Positions 1 through 9,800 of a stretch of DNA of 39,326 bases are shown in pieces. Source of the DNA: Modestobacter sp. (GTDB lineage: Bacteria; Actinomycetota; Actinomycetes; Mycobacteriales; Geodermatophilaceae); assembly GCA_025963425.1 (NCBI GenBank), contig JAOPUQ010000313.1, forward strand, positions 1 to 39,326, given 5' to 3'. The notes under the pieces were generated by a model. It was not told where the DNA came from, ran no database searches, and saw only the letters and a list, made by a program, of their open reading frames with translations. Position 1 is the first letter of the stretch. Every line of letters starts with the position of its first letter. The translations under genes were made by a program, and so were the position numbers.

Positions 1-150
1 CAGACCACCCGCGCCGCCGCCGCGCCCGCGAAGACCGCCCCCGCCGCCCCCGCCGCCACCGGCGAACTGGCGGCCGACGAGCGCCCGACGGACCATCAGC
101 TGCGCCAGCCGCGCCCGCCGCATCGCCTGTGGTGTCTGGAACATCGCCAT
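1..150 (-). CDS. N-terminus of a glycine-rich protein, truncated by the window edge
   Basis: Minus-strand ATG at 150 preceded by an AAGGAGGAAG Shine-Dalgarno (revcomp of 152-161). Reads MAMFQTPQAMRRARLAQLMVRRALVGRQFAGGGGGGGGGLRGRGGGAGGL to the window edge. Confidence 0.55.
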   Translation of the reverse strand, partial: MAMFQTPQAMRRARLAQLMVRRALVGRQFAGGGGGGGGGLRGRGGGAGGL

Positions 151-186
151 GTCTTCCTCCTTGTGATCCCTTGTGGTCGTGATCCC

Positions 187-226
187 TCGTGATCCGGGGC
201 TACCAGTCGTGATCCGGGGCTGCCAG
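187..226. repeat. Two tandem 20-bp copies (TCGTGATCCGGGGCT[A/G]CCAG), with partial units just upstream
   Basis: Read directly: tcgtgatccggggctaccag then tcgtgatccggggctgccag. Shorter ttgtgatccc and cgtgatccc copies lie at 161-188. Confidence 0.8.
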
Positions 227-610
227 GCCACAGCTACGAGTCCACAGCCGTGTCGTCACCACGTCGTCACCTGAGGGGTGGAGCGGTGCTGGGGCTCGCG
301 GTGCGCAGGCGCCGAAGTCGGGAACGCGCGCATCTGCGGACGGGCGGCGTCGTGAGCGGCGATCGCTCCCGCACGGCGGTCCGACACAGGCTGCGGGTTG
401 TCGTCGGCAAGGCCAACTCCCTGGCGGGCGGGCGCGGCGCCGCTGGTGCAGGCGGGATGGCGCCGTTTTCAGGGTAGTCCCCTCCATTCGGGAACGGCTC
501 GGTCCGCCGACCGATCGCCGTGACGGGAGGGTGACGAGCGGCTCCGATGCTGGCCCAGGACCCCTGCGCGCCGAGGAACGGGAGAGGCGATCCCCGATGC
601 GGTCACCAGC

Positions 611-1993
611 ATGAGCGCCCGGAAACTGGCCATGATCGGCTTGGACTGCGCCACGCCGCAGCTGCTCTTCGATCGGTTCGCCCGCGACATGCCCCGTCTG
701 GCGGAGCTCCTGGCTCGCTCGATGTGGGGCCCGATGGGGAGCATCGACCCGCCGATCACCGTGCCGGCCTGGTCCTGCATGCTCTCCGGGCGTTCCCCCG
801 GCGAACTCGGGATCTATGGGTTCCGCAACCGGGTCGACCACAGCTACGACCGGCTGTCGATCGCGACGTCGGAGCACGTCCGCGTGCCGCGGATCTGGGA
901 CCTGCTGGGCGCGCAGGGCCGGGACAGCGTTCTGCTCGGAGTGCCCGGCACCTATCCGCCTCCGCCGGTGCGTGGTTGCGTGGTCGGCGACTTCCTGTCC
1001 CCCTCCACGTCCGTGGACTGGACGTACCCATCGGCGCTGGGGGCGGAGATCGAGGGACTGGTCGGCTCGTACATGCTCGACGTCGTCAACTTCCGGAGCG
1101 AGGAGAAGACCCGGATCGCCCAGCAGGTCTTCGACATGACCGAGCAGCGCTTCCGCGTGGCCCGCCACCTCGCCACCACCCGTGAGTGGGATCTGTTCGC
1201 CATGGTGGACATGGGGCCCGACCGGCTGCACCACGGGTTCTGGGCAGACTGCGATCCGGCGCACCCCCGCTTCGACCCCGCCGGCCCGCGCACCTCCCTG
1301 TTCCGCGACTACTACCGCGCGTTGGACAGGCACCTCGGCGCGCTCCTGGAGACCTTCGACGACGACACGGCGGTCCTCGTCGTCAGCGATCACGGCGCCC
1401 AGCCGATGGTCGGTGGCTTCTGCATCAACGAATGGCTCCGGGCGGAGGGACTCCTCACCCTCCGGACCGAGCCGGCCGGACGTCTGCCGATCGCCGAAGC
1501 AGCGATCGACTGGTCGCGGACCGCGGCCTGGGCCGACGGCGGTTACTACGCGCGGATCTTCCTGAACGTGGCCGGGCGGGAGCCCGAGGGATCGATCGCG
1601 CCGGCTGACTACGACGTGATCCGCGAGCAGATCGCGCGGGCGATCGAGGCCGTCCCGGACCACGAGGGCCGGCCGATGGGCACCCGGGCCATGCGGCCGG
1701 AGGACCTGTACCCGGAGGTCACCGGCGTCGCCCCGGACCTGCTCGTCTACCTCGGGAACCTGCGCTGGCGCTCGGTGGGCACGCTGGGTCTGGGCCAGGG
1801 CTTCTACACCTTCGAGAACGACACCGGTCCGGACGACGCCAATCATGCCGACACCGGGGTGTTCGCCCTCAGCGGCGGGGGGATCGATACCGGACGCTCC
1901 GACGACCTGTCGATCTACGACGTCGCGCCCACCATCCAGGCGCTCCTGGGCGTACCGGCACCCGCAGGTCAACGGGGGCGGGTCCTCGTATGA
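611..1993 (+). CDS. Alkaline phosphatase superfamily (type I phosphodiesterase/nucleotide pyrophosphatase-like) protein
   Basis: MIGLDCATPQ start, TVPAWSCMLSGRSPGELGIYGF nucleophile region, VVSDHGAQPM, and late DDANHADTGVFALSG metal-site motif. Confidence 0.85.
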   Translation: MSARKLAMIGLDCATPQLLFDRFARDMPRLAELLARSMWGPMGSIDPPITVPAWSCMLSGRSPGELGIYGFRNRVDHSYDRLSIATSEHVRVPRIWDLLGAQGRDSVLLGVPGTYPPPPVRGCVVGDFLSPSTSVDWTYPSALGAEIEGLVGSYMLDVVNFRSEEKTRIAQQVFDMTEQRFRVARHLATTREWDLFAMVDMGPDRLHHGFWADCDPAHPRFDPAGPRTSLFRDYYRALDRHLGALLETFDDDTAVLVVSDHGAQPMVGGFCINEWLRAEGLLTLRTEPAGRLPIAEAAIDWSRTAAWADGGYYARIFLNVAGREPEGSIAPADYDVIREQIARAIEAVPDHEGRPMGTRAMRPEDLYPEVTGVAPDLLVYLGNLRWRSVGTLGLGQGFYTFENDTGPDDANHADTGVFALSGGGIDTGRSDDLSIYDVAPTIQALLGVPAPAGQRGRVLV

Positions 1994-3402
1994 GCGCCGC
2001 CGACGTTCCGGACTGTGCGCCGGCCCCGGTCGACCCGGTGCATCGGATGGGGCTGCTGGTGGACGACCGGTCACTTCGGCTCATGCCCGGGCCGGTCGAC
2101 GCCGGCGCGGTCTCCGCCACGGGTCGAATCGACGGCAGGCCGGTCGGCCTCTTCGCCTGCGATCCACGACGGGGCGGCGGCGCGCTGGGCGAGGCAGGCA
2201 GCCAGGTGATCGTCGGCACGATCGAGGCCGCGGTGCGACGGCACGTGCCGGTTGTGGGCATCTGGCACTCGGGCGGGGCGCGACTGCAGGACGGTACGGC
2301 GTCGCTGCACGGGATCGGACGGGTCTTCCGCACGATCGTCGAAGCCTCGGGCCGGATCCCGCAGGTCTCCGTCGTCCTCGGTCCGGCGGCCGGCGGCGCC
2401 GCCTACGGGCCGGCGCTGACCGACTTCGTGATCTCCGGTCCAGCGAGCCGGATCTTCGTCACCGGCCCGGAGATCGTCCGGCGCGTCACCGGTGAGGCCG
2501 TGGACGCGGCGGTCCTGGGTGGGCCCGAGCAGCACGCGACGACCAGTGGCCTCACGCACGTCGCCGAGCCGAGCGACGCAGCTGCGCTGGGCGTCGCCAG
2601 GGCCCTTGTCGGGCTGCTCTCCGTGCGACAGGTCGCCGCGCCGTCCCCGGTGTGCTCCGATCTCCGGTTCCGCGCCGTGCTTCCGACGTCCCCGCGGCGG
2701 GCTTACGACATCCACCGCATCGTCGACCTGCTGCTGGACGAGGAGTCGCCCCGCGTGGAACTGCAGCGGCGCTGGGGCCGCAACGTCGTCACGGTCGTGG
2801 GACGGATCGGCGGGCGCACCGTCGGCGTGCTCGCCAACAACCCCCTGCACCTGGCCGGCTGCCTGGACAGCACCGGATCGGAGAAGGCGGCGCGCTTCGT
2901 CCGCACGTGCGATGCGCTGGGGCTGCCCCTGGCCGTGCTCGCCGACGTGCCGGGCTATCTCCCCGGCCGCAGGCAGGAGGCCGAGGGGATCGTGCGGCGC
3001 GGCGCCAAGTTGCTGCATGCCTTCGCCGAGTCCGTCGTGCCCCGGGTGACCGTGATCGTCCGCAAGGCCTACGGCGGGGCGTTCGTCGCGATGAACTCCC
3101 GGGCGCTGGGTGCCACGGCGGTCTTCGCCTGGCCCGCGGCCGAGGTCGGCGTCATGCATCCGCGCAGCGCGGTGGCCATCCTGCACCGCCGACTGCTGGG
3201 CGCCCTGCCCACCGAGCGTCATGCAGCGGCCCTGGAGGAACTCGCGGCGGCCTATGAGAGAGGGGCCGGTGGCCTGTCCGGCGCGGTGGCTCGAAAACAT
3301 GTCGACCAGGTCATCGACCCTGCCGACACGAAGAGGTTCGTCACCGAGGCGCTGGCGTCGGCTGTCGGACTCCGGGGCGTCCACTCGAACATCCCACTGT
3401 GA
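1990..3402 (+). CDS. Acyl-CoA carboxylase carboxyltransferase (AccD/PccB-like) subunit
   Basis: Crotonase-fold carboxyltransferase motifs (WHSGGARLQDG, GPAAGGAAYGPALTDF, RKAYGGAFVAMNSRALGA). ATGA overlap with the upstream phosphodiesterase. Confidence 0.88.
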   Translation: MSAADVPDCAPAPVDPVHRMGLLVDDRSLRLMPGPVDAGAVSATGRIDGRPVGLFACDPRRGGGALGEAGSQVIVGTIEAAVRRHVPVVGIWHSGGARLQDGTASLHGIGRVFRTIVEASGRIPQVSVVLGPAAGGAAYGPALTDFVISGPASRIFVTGPEIVRRVTGEAVDAAVLGGPEQHATTSGLTHVAEPSDAAALGVARALVGLLSVRQVAAPSPVCSDLRFRAVLPTSPRRAYDIHRIVDLLLDEESPRVELQRRWGRNVVTVVGRIGGRTVGVLANNPLHLAGCLDSTGSEKAARFVRTCDALGLPLAVLADVPGYLPGRRQEAEGIVRRGAKLLHAFAESVVPRVTVIVRKAYGGAFVAMNSRALGATAVFAWPAAEVGVMHPRSAVAILHRRLLGALPTERHAAALEELAAAYERGAGGLSGAVARKHVDQVIDPADTKRFVTEALASAVGLRGVHSNIPL

Positions 3403-3443
3403 ACGCGGCGATGGGCCCGGTAGCGGGGGCACACCCGGTCGGT

Positions 3444-3761
3444 TCAGCGATGTCTGCTCCGGCGGTTGAGAAACCTGAGCAGGGGCCGGAGCTCGTCGGG
3501 GAAATCCTCGTCCGAGTACGAGAAGCGGTACGTGCGCCCGCCCACGGTCACAGCGATGCGGTACTGCTTCTGGTCCGGGTGCATGCGGCCGGCGCCATGG
3601 GCGGGAAGCGCGTCGAGGTCCACCCCGGAGAGCAGCTCACGCACGGTGTCGCGGTCGGCGTCGGTCGCACTGTCGTCGATGCTGGTCGTGAGGGTCGTCC
3701 CGGCGAACCCTCCCGACGACTCGAAGGTCACGCGCACGTCGTCCCGGGGCGGATCACTCAT
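3444..3761 (-). CDS. Emfourin-like (protealysin-associated M4 metalloprotease inhibitor) protein
   Basis: 105 aa: VRVTFESSGGFAGTTLTTSIDD...LLSGVDLDALP...PDQKQYRIAVTVGGRTYRFSYSDEDFPDELRPLLRFL. The SGGFAG start, LP midpoint, DxxxYxxxV and PxxLxPLLxxL fit the emfourin family. An M4 protease gene lies 1.3 kb away. Confidence 0.72.
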   Translation of the reverse strand: MSDPPRDDVRVTFESSGGFAGTTLTTSIDDSATDADRDTVRELLSGVDLDALPAHGAGRMHPDQKQYRIAVTVGGRTYRFSYSDEDFPDELRPLLRFLNRRSRHR

Positions 3762-3791
3762 GGCTCCAGCCTCGCCTCCTGCCGTCGGCGA

Positions 3792-3992
3792 TCAGCAACC
3801 CGTGGGCTCCGCGCACACACCGGCGGGTCGTGTCGCCACCGTCGCGACGACCGGTTCGACGCTGTGATCCCACCGGTGCCGGGCGCTCCACACGGTAGGC
3901 CCAGGTGCGGTCCTCCGCCAACCTCCCTCGGTGTCCGACGGGTCGGCACCCCAGAAGTGCGCCACGAGACCGCCGCTGGCAGGAATCCGCAC
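3792..3992 (-). CDS. Small 66-aa ORF directly upstream of the emfourin-like gene
   Basis: GTG start with GAGGA about 6 nt upstream on the minus strand. Stop is 30 nt before the emfourin start. MRIPASGGLVAHFWGADPSDTEGGWRRTAPGPTVWSARHRWDHSVEPVVATVATRPAGVCAEPTGC. No homology recognised. Confidence 0.35.
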   Translation of the reverse strand: MRIPASGGLVAHFWGADPSDTEGGWRRTAPGPTVWSARHRWDHSVEPVVATVATRPAGVCAEPTGC

Positions 3993-4015
3993 CTCAGGTC
4001 CTCGTCGAGGGGGTC

Positions 4016-4843
4016 ATGGTGATGGCCGAACGGGTCTGGCCCGAGGACGGCGAATGTCCCGGGGGTGACGAGCCCCCGACTCCCGCCGGAACCTGTCCGC
4101 TGGCGGTGGAGCTGCTGGGCGGATTCCGCATGATCCGCGGGCGCACGACCGTGCCGGTGCCGAACGGAGCACAGCGACTCGTCGCCTACCTCGCGCTGGC
4201 GGGTCCCCGCGCCCGCACGCACGTCGCCGGAACGCTGTGGCCGGAGATGCGTGACGAACAGGCGCTGGCGTGCCTGCGATCGACCCTGTGGCGCTTGGGG
4301 CGTCTGTGCCCGGGAGTGGTCGTGATCCGGGACGCATCCCTGGCGATCGCGGAGTGCGTCGAGGTGGACGTGCAGTCGGTCAGGGCCACCGCACGGTTGA
4401 GCGTCGGTCCCGACGGGGCCGCAGTGGACGGCGTCGACGTCCCCCAGTTCCTCCGCCTGGTCCAGGTGCCGTTGCTTCCGGGCTGGTGCGACGACTGGGT
4501 CGTCATCGAGCGGGAGTATCTGCGCCAGACCGGGCTGCATGCCCTGGACGCGCTCGCGCAGAAGCTCTCCCAGCGGGGCCATCACGCCGCGGCGCTGCAG
4601 GCCGCACTCGGCGCCATCGCTGCCGAACCGCTGCGGGAGAGCGCGTACCGGGAAGCGGCGAAGGTGCACCTGGCCGAGGGCAACCTCAGCGAGGCCCAGC
4701 GCCAGTTCGAGGCCTGCCGCCGCATCCTGCAGCAGGAACTGGACGTCTGCCCATCCGCCGAGTTCGCCGAGCTCGTCGGGTTGCCCCAGCAACCCCCACG
4801 GCCGGGGAGAACGCAGCGTCTTCGACGGCCCGGGGCGGGGTGA
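4016..4843 (+). CDS. SARP/AfsR-type transcriptional regulator with bacterial transcriptional activation (BTAD) domain
   Basis: OmpR-like N-terminus (LAVELLGGFRMIRGRTTVPVPNGAQRLVAYLAL...HVAGTLWPE...ALACLRSTLWRLGR) and BTAD (LAQKLSQRGHHAAALQAALGAIAAEPLRESAYREAAKVHLAEGNLSEAQRQFEACRRILQQEL). Confidence 0.85.
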   Translation: MVMAERVWPEDGECPGGDEPPTPAGTCPLAVELLGGFRMIRGRTTVPVPNGAQRLVAYLALAGPRARTHVAGTLWPEMRDEQALACLRSTLWRLGRLCPGVVVIRDASLAIAECVEVDVQSVRATARLSVGPDGAAVDGVDVPQFLRLVQVPLLPGWCDDWVVIEREYLRQTGLHALDALAQKLSQRGHHAAALQAALGAIAAEPLRESAYREAAKVHLAEGNLSEAQRQFEACRRILQQELDVCPSAEFAELVGLPQQPPRPGRTQRLRRPGAG

Positions 4844-5010
4844 CGGGCTGGTGACGGCCGTCCGATTGTCTTGCCCCGCTGGACGTCTGAGCGGTTCGGG
4901 ACGGCAGCGGGCCCCGTGCCCGCCCCGACGTGAGTCGGCCGGCGCGTCGTCGCCACGGGCGCGGCTCATGGCCGAGCGGAACGGCGTCAACAAGGTTTGG
5001 CGGAGGGTTG

Positions 5011-6183
5011 GTGGACATCGTGAGACGAGACAGCACAACCTGTTGCGGCATCGTGCCGCCGCACGTCCTCAACGCGCTCGCGGGGCGACGGGAGGAACGG
5101 GGACGCGAGGAACGGGGAGGGGAGGAACGTGCCCGAACGGATCGGGTGCGGGCCGCGGCCCTGCGGACCCTGGACCAGGACGCGACGTTCCGGGCTCAGC
5201 GGGCGGCCACCAGGGGGCTACGTCGCGCGGGCTGGGGCGGCGGCATGTTGGCGGCGCGGGCCGGCCGAGGAGCGGTGGGCACCGGGGGACTGGACCGCAC
5301 CATCTACGACGCGAACAACACACGTCGGCTCCCCGGTTCGGAGGTCCGCGCCGAAGGCGATCCGCCGACCGACGACGTCGCCGTCGACGAGGCCTACGAC
5401 TACATGGGCGACACCTACGCCTTCTACTCGACGGCCTACGAACGGAACTCGATCGACGACGCCGGGATGCCGCTGATCGGCACGGTGCACTACGACGTGG
5501 ATTACGACAACGCCTTCTGGAACGGATCGCAGATGGTGTATGGCGATGGCGACGGCGAGGTGTTCAACCGGTTCACGATCTCGGTCGACGTGATCGGGCA
5601 CGAGCTGACGCACGGGGTGACCGAACTCGAGGCGGGACTGATGTACCGGGGCCAGTCCGGCGCACTCAACGAGTCGGTGTCCGACGTCTTCGGGTCCCTC
5701 GTGAAGCAGGCCGTCCTCGACCAGACGGCGGACCAGGCGGACTGGCTGATCGGCCAGGGATTGCTCACCGACCAGGTCAACGGCGTGGCCCTCCGGTCGA
5801 TGGCCGAACCCGGCACCGCGTACGACGACGAGGCGCTCGGCGGCAAGGATCCTCAGCCGGCGGACATGTCCGGATACGTGCACACCGCCCAGGACAACGG
5901 TGGGGTGCACATCAACTCCGGGATTCCCAACCGGGCCTTCTACCTGGCCGCTGCCGACATCGGCGGCCACGCCTGGGAATCGGCGGGCCGGATCTGGTAC
6001 GAGACGCTGCTCAGCCCGGCGCTGCGTCCGTTTGCGCAGTTCTCGGCCTTTGCCACGCTGACCGTGCAGACCGCCCAGCAGCTCTACGGCAGCTCGAGCA
6101 AGGAAGCCCAGTCGGTGCGCGACGCGTGGGACGGGGTCGGGGTCGGCGTGGCCGCGCGGGCCCGGTTCGCAGTCGGCATGTGA
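5011..6183 (+). CDS. Protealysin-like M4 (thermolysin family) metallopeptidase
   Basis: HELTHGVTE zinc motif, GALNESVSDVFG glutamate motif, DNGGVHINSGIPNRAFY, and a short N-terminal propeptide with CCGIVPPHVLNALA (protealysin-like PPxxL). No evident signal peptide. Start inferred at GTG 5011. Confidence 0.9.
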   Translation: MDIVRRDSTTCCGIVPPHVLNALAGRREERGREERGGEERARTDRVRAAALRTLDQDATFRAQRAATRGLRRAGWGGGMLAARAGRGAVGTGGLDRTIYDANNTRRLPGSEVRAEGDPPTDDVAVDEAYDYMGDTYAFYSTAYERNSIDDAGMPLIGTVHYDVDYDNAFWNGSQMVYGDGDGEVFNRFTISVDVIGHELTHGVTELEAGLMYRGQSGALNESVSDVFGSLVKQAVLDQTADQADWLIGQGLLTDQVNGVALRSMAEPGTAYDDEALGGKDPQPADMSGYVHTAQDNGGVHINSGIPNRAFYLAAADIGGHAWESAGRIWYETLLSPALRPFAQFSAFATLTVQTAQQLYGSSSKEAQSVRDAWDGVGVGVAARARFAVGM

Positions 6184-6203
6184 GGGAAGGAAAAGGGATT
6201 GTC

Positions 6204-6812
6204 ATGACAATGCCTCGACGCGGCAGGCAGGGTTTCGCAGGGCAGGCCTGGGGACTGGGCCGGGCGCCCGGTTTCGGCGGTCGCCGGCTGGCCGAGATGC
6301 ACCAGCAGCGCCTTCAGCACCGGCTGGAGCGGCTCGCACAGCAGCAGGCCCGCCTGACGGCCGTGCTGGAGTTCCTGCAGGAACGCTCCACTCCGGAAGC
6401 GCCGCCGGAGCGTGGCCGGACCTCCCGCAGTGGGCGGCGGGAATCGCCGTTCTCGGGCCGGGTGCCACCGCACGGTGAGGCCGGGGCCGGAGGCGAGTCG
6501 GAGGGCGGCGGCGACGAGCGGGAGCGCGGTCCAGCGGGCGGCACTTCGACCGACTCCGACGAGGCCCAGGAGGGATCCGAGGAGGCAGACGAGGGGAGCG
6601 GAGTCCTCGCCGAGGAGCCCGGTGAGGTAGGGGGCGACGACGCACTGCAGGCGGCACTGATCGAGGTCTTCGAGGAGCTCGTCGACCGTGACGACCCGGC
6701 ACTGCCCAAGGCGGCGGACATCAACGCCGGCCTGAAGGAGCGCGGTCTCGGCCCGATCCGCCGACAGGACGCCCGGCCCGTGTACGAGGAGTGGATCGCC
6801 GGCCGCAGCTGA
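6204..6812 (+). CDS. Hypothetical acidic-linker protein following the M4 protease
   Basis: ATG 6204 behind GGGAAGGAAAAGGGA. About 202 aa: basic/Gln-rich N-terminus, long acidic low-complexity linker, and compact C-terminus (ALIEVFEELVDRDDPALPKAADINAGLKERGLGPIRRQDARPVYEEWIAG). Confidence 0.65.
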   Translation: MTMPRRGRQGFAGQAWGLGRAPGFGGRRLAEMHQQRLQHRLERLAQQQARLTAVLEFLQERSTPEAPPERGRTSRSGRRESPFSGRVPPHGEAGAGGESEGGGDERERGPAGGTSTDSDEAQEGSEEADEGSGVLAEEPGEVGGDDALQAALIEVFEELVDRDDPALPKAADINAGLKERGLGPIRRQDARPVYEEWIAGRS

Positions 6813-6891
6813 GGCCGGCCTCGCGACCCAGCCTGGTCCCGTGTTCCGGCACGCAGGCCGCTTCCTCGTCGAGCAGTGAGGACATCCCGCC

Positions 6892-9800
6892 ATGCCCCGT
6901 TTCATTCTCGTCGCGCTCACCCCGGTCTCCGCCCAACCCTCGGCCTCCATCGCGGTCGCGGGAGCGCGCGCGGGCGGCGTGGGTGTCCTGGACCTCACGC
7001 ATCGGGACATCGGGGACCTGGACCGACGAGGCGCCTCGGCCGAGCCGGGCGACCGGCCGTCCTCCATGGCGGCGGTGATCTCCACGGTCCGGGAGTTGCG
7101 GCGGCAGGCCCCTGGGGGCTGGGGGGTCCGGTACCGCGGTGACCAGCCCGTGACGGGTGCGCTGGTCCAGGGTCTGGTCGCCGTCATCGCGGCGGACGAG
7201 GGCCCGGCCACGATCGTGCTCACGGGCGGGGATCCGGAGCTGCTGGAACGCAACGTCGGGGCATGGCGGGCAACGGCGGCGCAGGTCCTGGTCGAGGTCG
7301 CCTCGCTCGACGAGGCCCTGACCGCCGTCCACCTCGGGGCGGACGCCCTGGTGGCACGAGGAAACGAAGCCGGCGGCCGGGTGGCGGAGGAGAGCTCTTT
7401 CATCCTGCTGCAGAAGCTGCTCGCGGCGGTCGAGGTGCCGGTGCTCGCGCACGGCGGGATCGGACGGCACTCCGCGGCAGCGGCGTGCGCGGTGGGCGCC
7501 GCGGGGGCGGTGCTCGACGCGCAACTCCTGCTCACCCGGGAGTCCCCGCTCGCTGCGGACGCCCGAGCGGCGTTGGCCCGGCTCGACGGGAGCGAGACGA
7601 CCTGCATCGGGTCGGGAACCGGTCCCCGCTACCGCTTCCTGAGCGGACGGGGATGCACCGCCGCAGACGAGCTGGATCGGTCGGCCCCGGCTCTGAACGG
7701 CGCGGTCCGCCGGTCCTGGGAGGCCCAGGTCGAGCGGCGCGCCGGCTGGGACCTCGCGGCCGGGGACTTCCTGCCCGTCGGCCAGGACATCGCACTGGCC
7801 GGCACGCTCGCGGCGACGCACCACACGACCGGCCGGGTGGTGCAGGCGGTCGGTGCGGCGGTGACGGAGCACCTCCGGGCGGCCGCCCGGTCCGCGTCGT
7901 TGGCGGAGGGGGCGCCCCTCGCGGAGGCGCACGGCACGCGCTACCCGCTCGTGCAGGGCCCGATGACCCGGGTGAGCGACCAGCCGGCCTTCGCTCGCGC
8001 CGTGGCCGACGCCGGAGCCCTGCCGTTCCTGGCTCTCGCGTTGCTCCGGGCACCGGAGGTGGACGACCTGCTGACCCGGACCGCGGCGGCACTGGACGGC
8101 CGTCCGTGGGGGGTGGGCGTCCTCGGCTTCGTCCCGGAGGATCTGCGGCAGGAGCAGCTGGAGACGATCCGGCGCCACCGGCCCCCCTTCGCCCTGGTCG
8201 CGGGTGGTGGGCCCGACCACGCGCAGGAGCTCGAGGCGGCCGGGATCACGACGTATCTGCACGTCCCCTCGCCGGGGCTGCTCCGCCTGTTCGCCCGGGC
8301 CGGCGCCCGTCACTTCGTCCTGGAGGGGCGGGAGTGCGGAGGCCACGTCGGACCGAGGTCGAGCTTCGTGCTCTGGGACAGGATGGTCGACGAACTGACC
8401 GCAACACTGCGCGGCGACGAATTGCAGAAGTGCCACGTGCTGTTCGCCGGCGGAGTCCACGACGCCTCCTCCGGAGCGGCGGTCGCGGCAGTGGCCGCGC
8501 CGTTGGTCGAGGCCGGGGCCAAGGTGGGCGCCCTCATGGGCACGGCCTACCTGTTCACCGAGGAGATCGTCGACTGCGGGGGAGTGACCCCGGTCTTCCA
8601 GGAAGAGGCCCTGGCCTGCCGGACGACCGCGCTGCTCGAGTCCGGGCCGGGTTACGCCACACGCTGCGCCCGGACGCCGATCGTCGACGCCTTCCTCGCG
8701 GAGCGGGGCAGCTTGCGCGACCGCGGCACTCCCGGCGGCGCGGTCACCGAGCGCCTGGAGCAGTTCAACCTGGGACGGCTGCGGATCGCGACGAAAGGCC
8801 TGGCCCACGGCGACGGCGGTCCGGTACCCGTAGACGCCGCGCGCCAGCGAACCGACGGGCTGTTCATGATGGGCGAGGTGGCCGGGCTGCGGTCCGCGGT
8901 GCTGCCGATGCAGCGGTTGCACGAGGACGTGTGCGCGGGCTCCGCCGTCCGGCTCCGCGAGCTCGCCGCGAGCGACCTGCCCACACCGACGCGGCCCACC
9001 CCGCCTCCGCTGGACCTGGCCATCGTGGGGATGTCCTGCCTGCTCCCCGGCGCCCAGGACCTGGAGCAGTACTGGTCGAACATCCTGACCGGCCGCGACG
9101 CGGTACGGGAGGTCCCGGCCGAGCGCTGGAACCTGGCGAGGTACTTCGACAGCGACCCGGTCGCGCGGGACAAGACGTACTCGCGGTGGGGCGGGTTCCT
9201 CGACGAGCTCCGTTTCGACCCGCTCGAGTACGGCATGCCGCCGAACTCGCTGCCGCACGTCGAGAGCATGCAGCTGCTGGCGCTGCACGCGGTCCGTTCC
9301 GCCATCCAGGACGCCGGCTACGCCGAGGGCGATCTGGCGCGGGAGACGACCTGTGTGGTGCTGGGCGCCGGCGGCGGGGTGGGGGACCTGGGGCAGAAGT
9401 ACGCGGTGCGCACGGCGCTGCCCGAGCTGCTCGGCGACGTGCCCGACGACGTGTTGGCCCGGCTGCCCGAGTGGAGCGAGGACTCCTTCCCCGGCATCCT
9501 CCTCAACGTCACCGCGGGACGGGTCGCGAACCGGTTCGACCTGGGCGGCCTGAACTGCACCATCGACGCGGCCTGCGCCTCGTCGCTCGCGGCCCTGCAC
9601 CTGGGTGCGCTGGAGCTGCGGGCCGGAACCAGCGACGTCGCGATCGTGGGCGGGATCGACACCGTCCAGAACGCGTTCGGCTATGTCGCCTTCGCCAAGA
9701 CCGGGGCGCTGTCCCCGACGGGCCGGTGCCGGCCGTTCGACGAGTCCGCCGACGGCATCGCCATCAGTGAGGGCGTCGCCGTCGTCGTCCTGAAGCGGCT

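Noticed and set aside
755-800. Possible Cys nucleophile or sulfatase-like active site in the first phosphodiesterase (PAWSCMLSG)
   Set aside because: Aligning to the NPP pattern TFPNHYxxVTG places the nucleophile at the Thr of TVPAW, and the Cys falls in a non-catalytic position. There is no CxPSR sulfatase motif.
4539-6203. Upstream part of the 757-aa ORF ending at 6812
   Set aside because: Runs antiframe through the SARP and M4 genes with unnatural composition. The real gene starts at ATG 6204 behind a ribosome-binding site.
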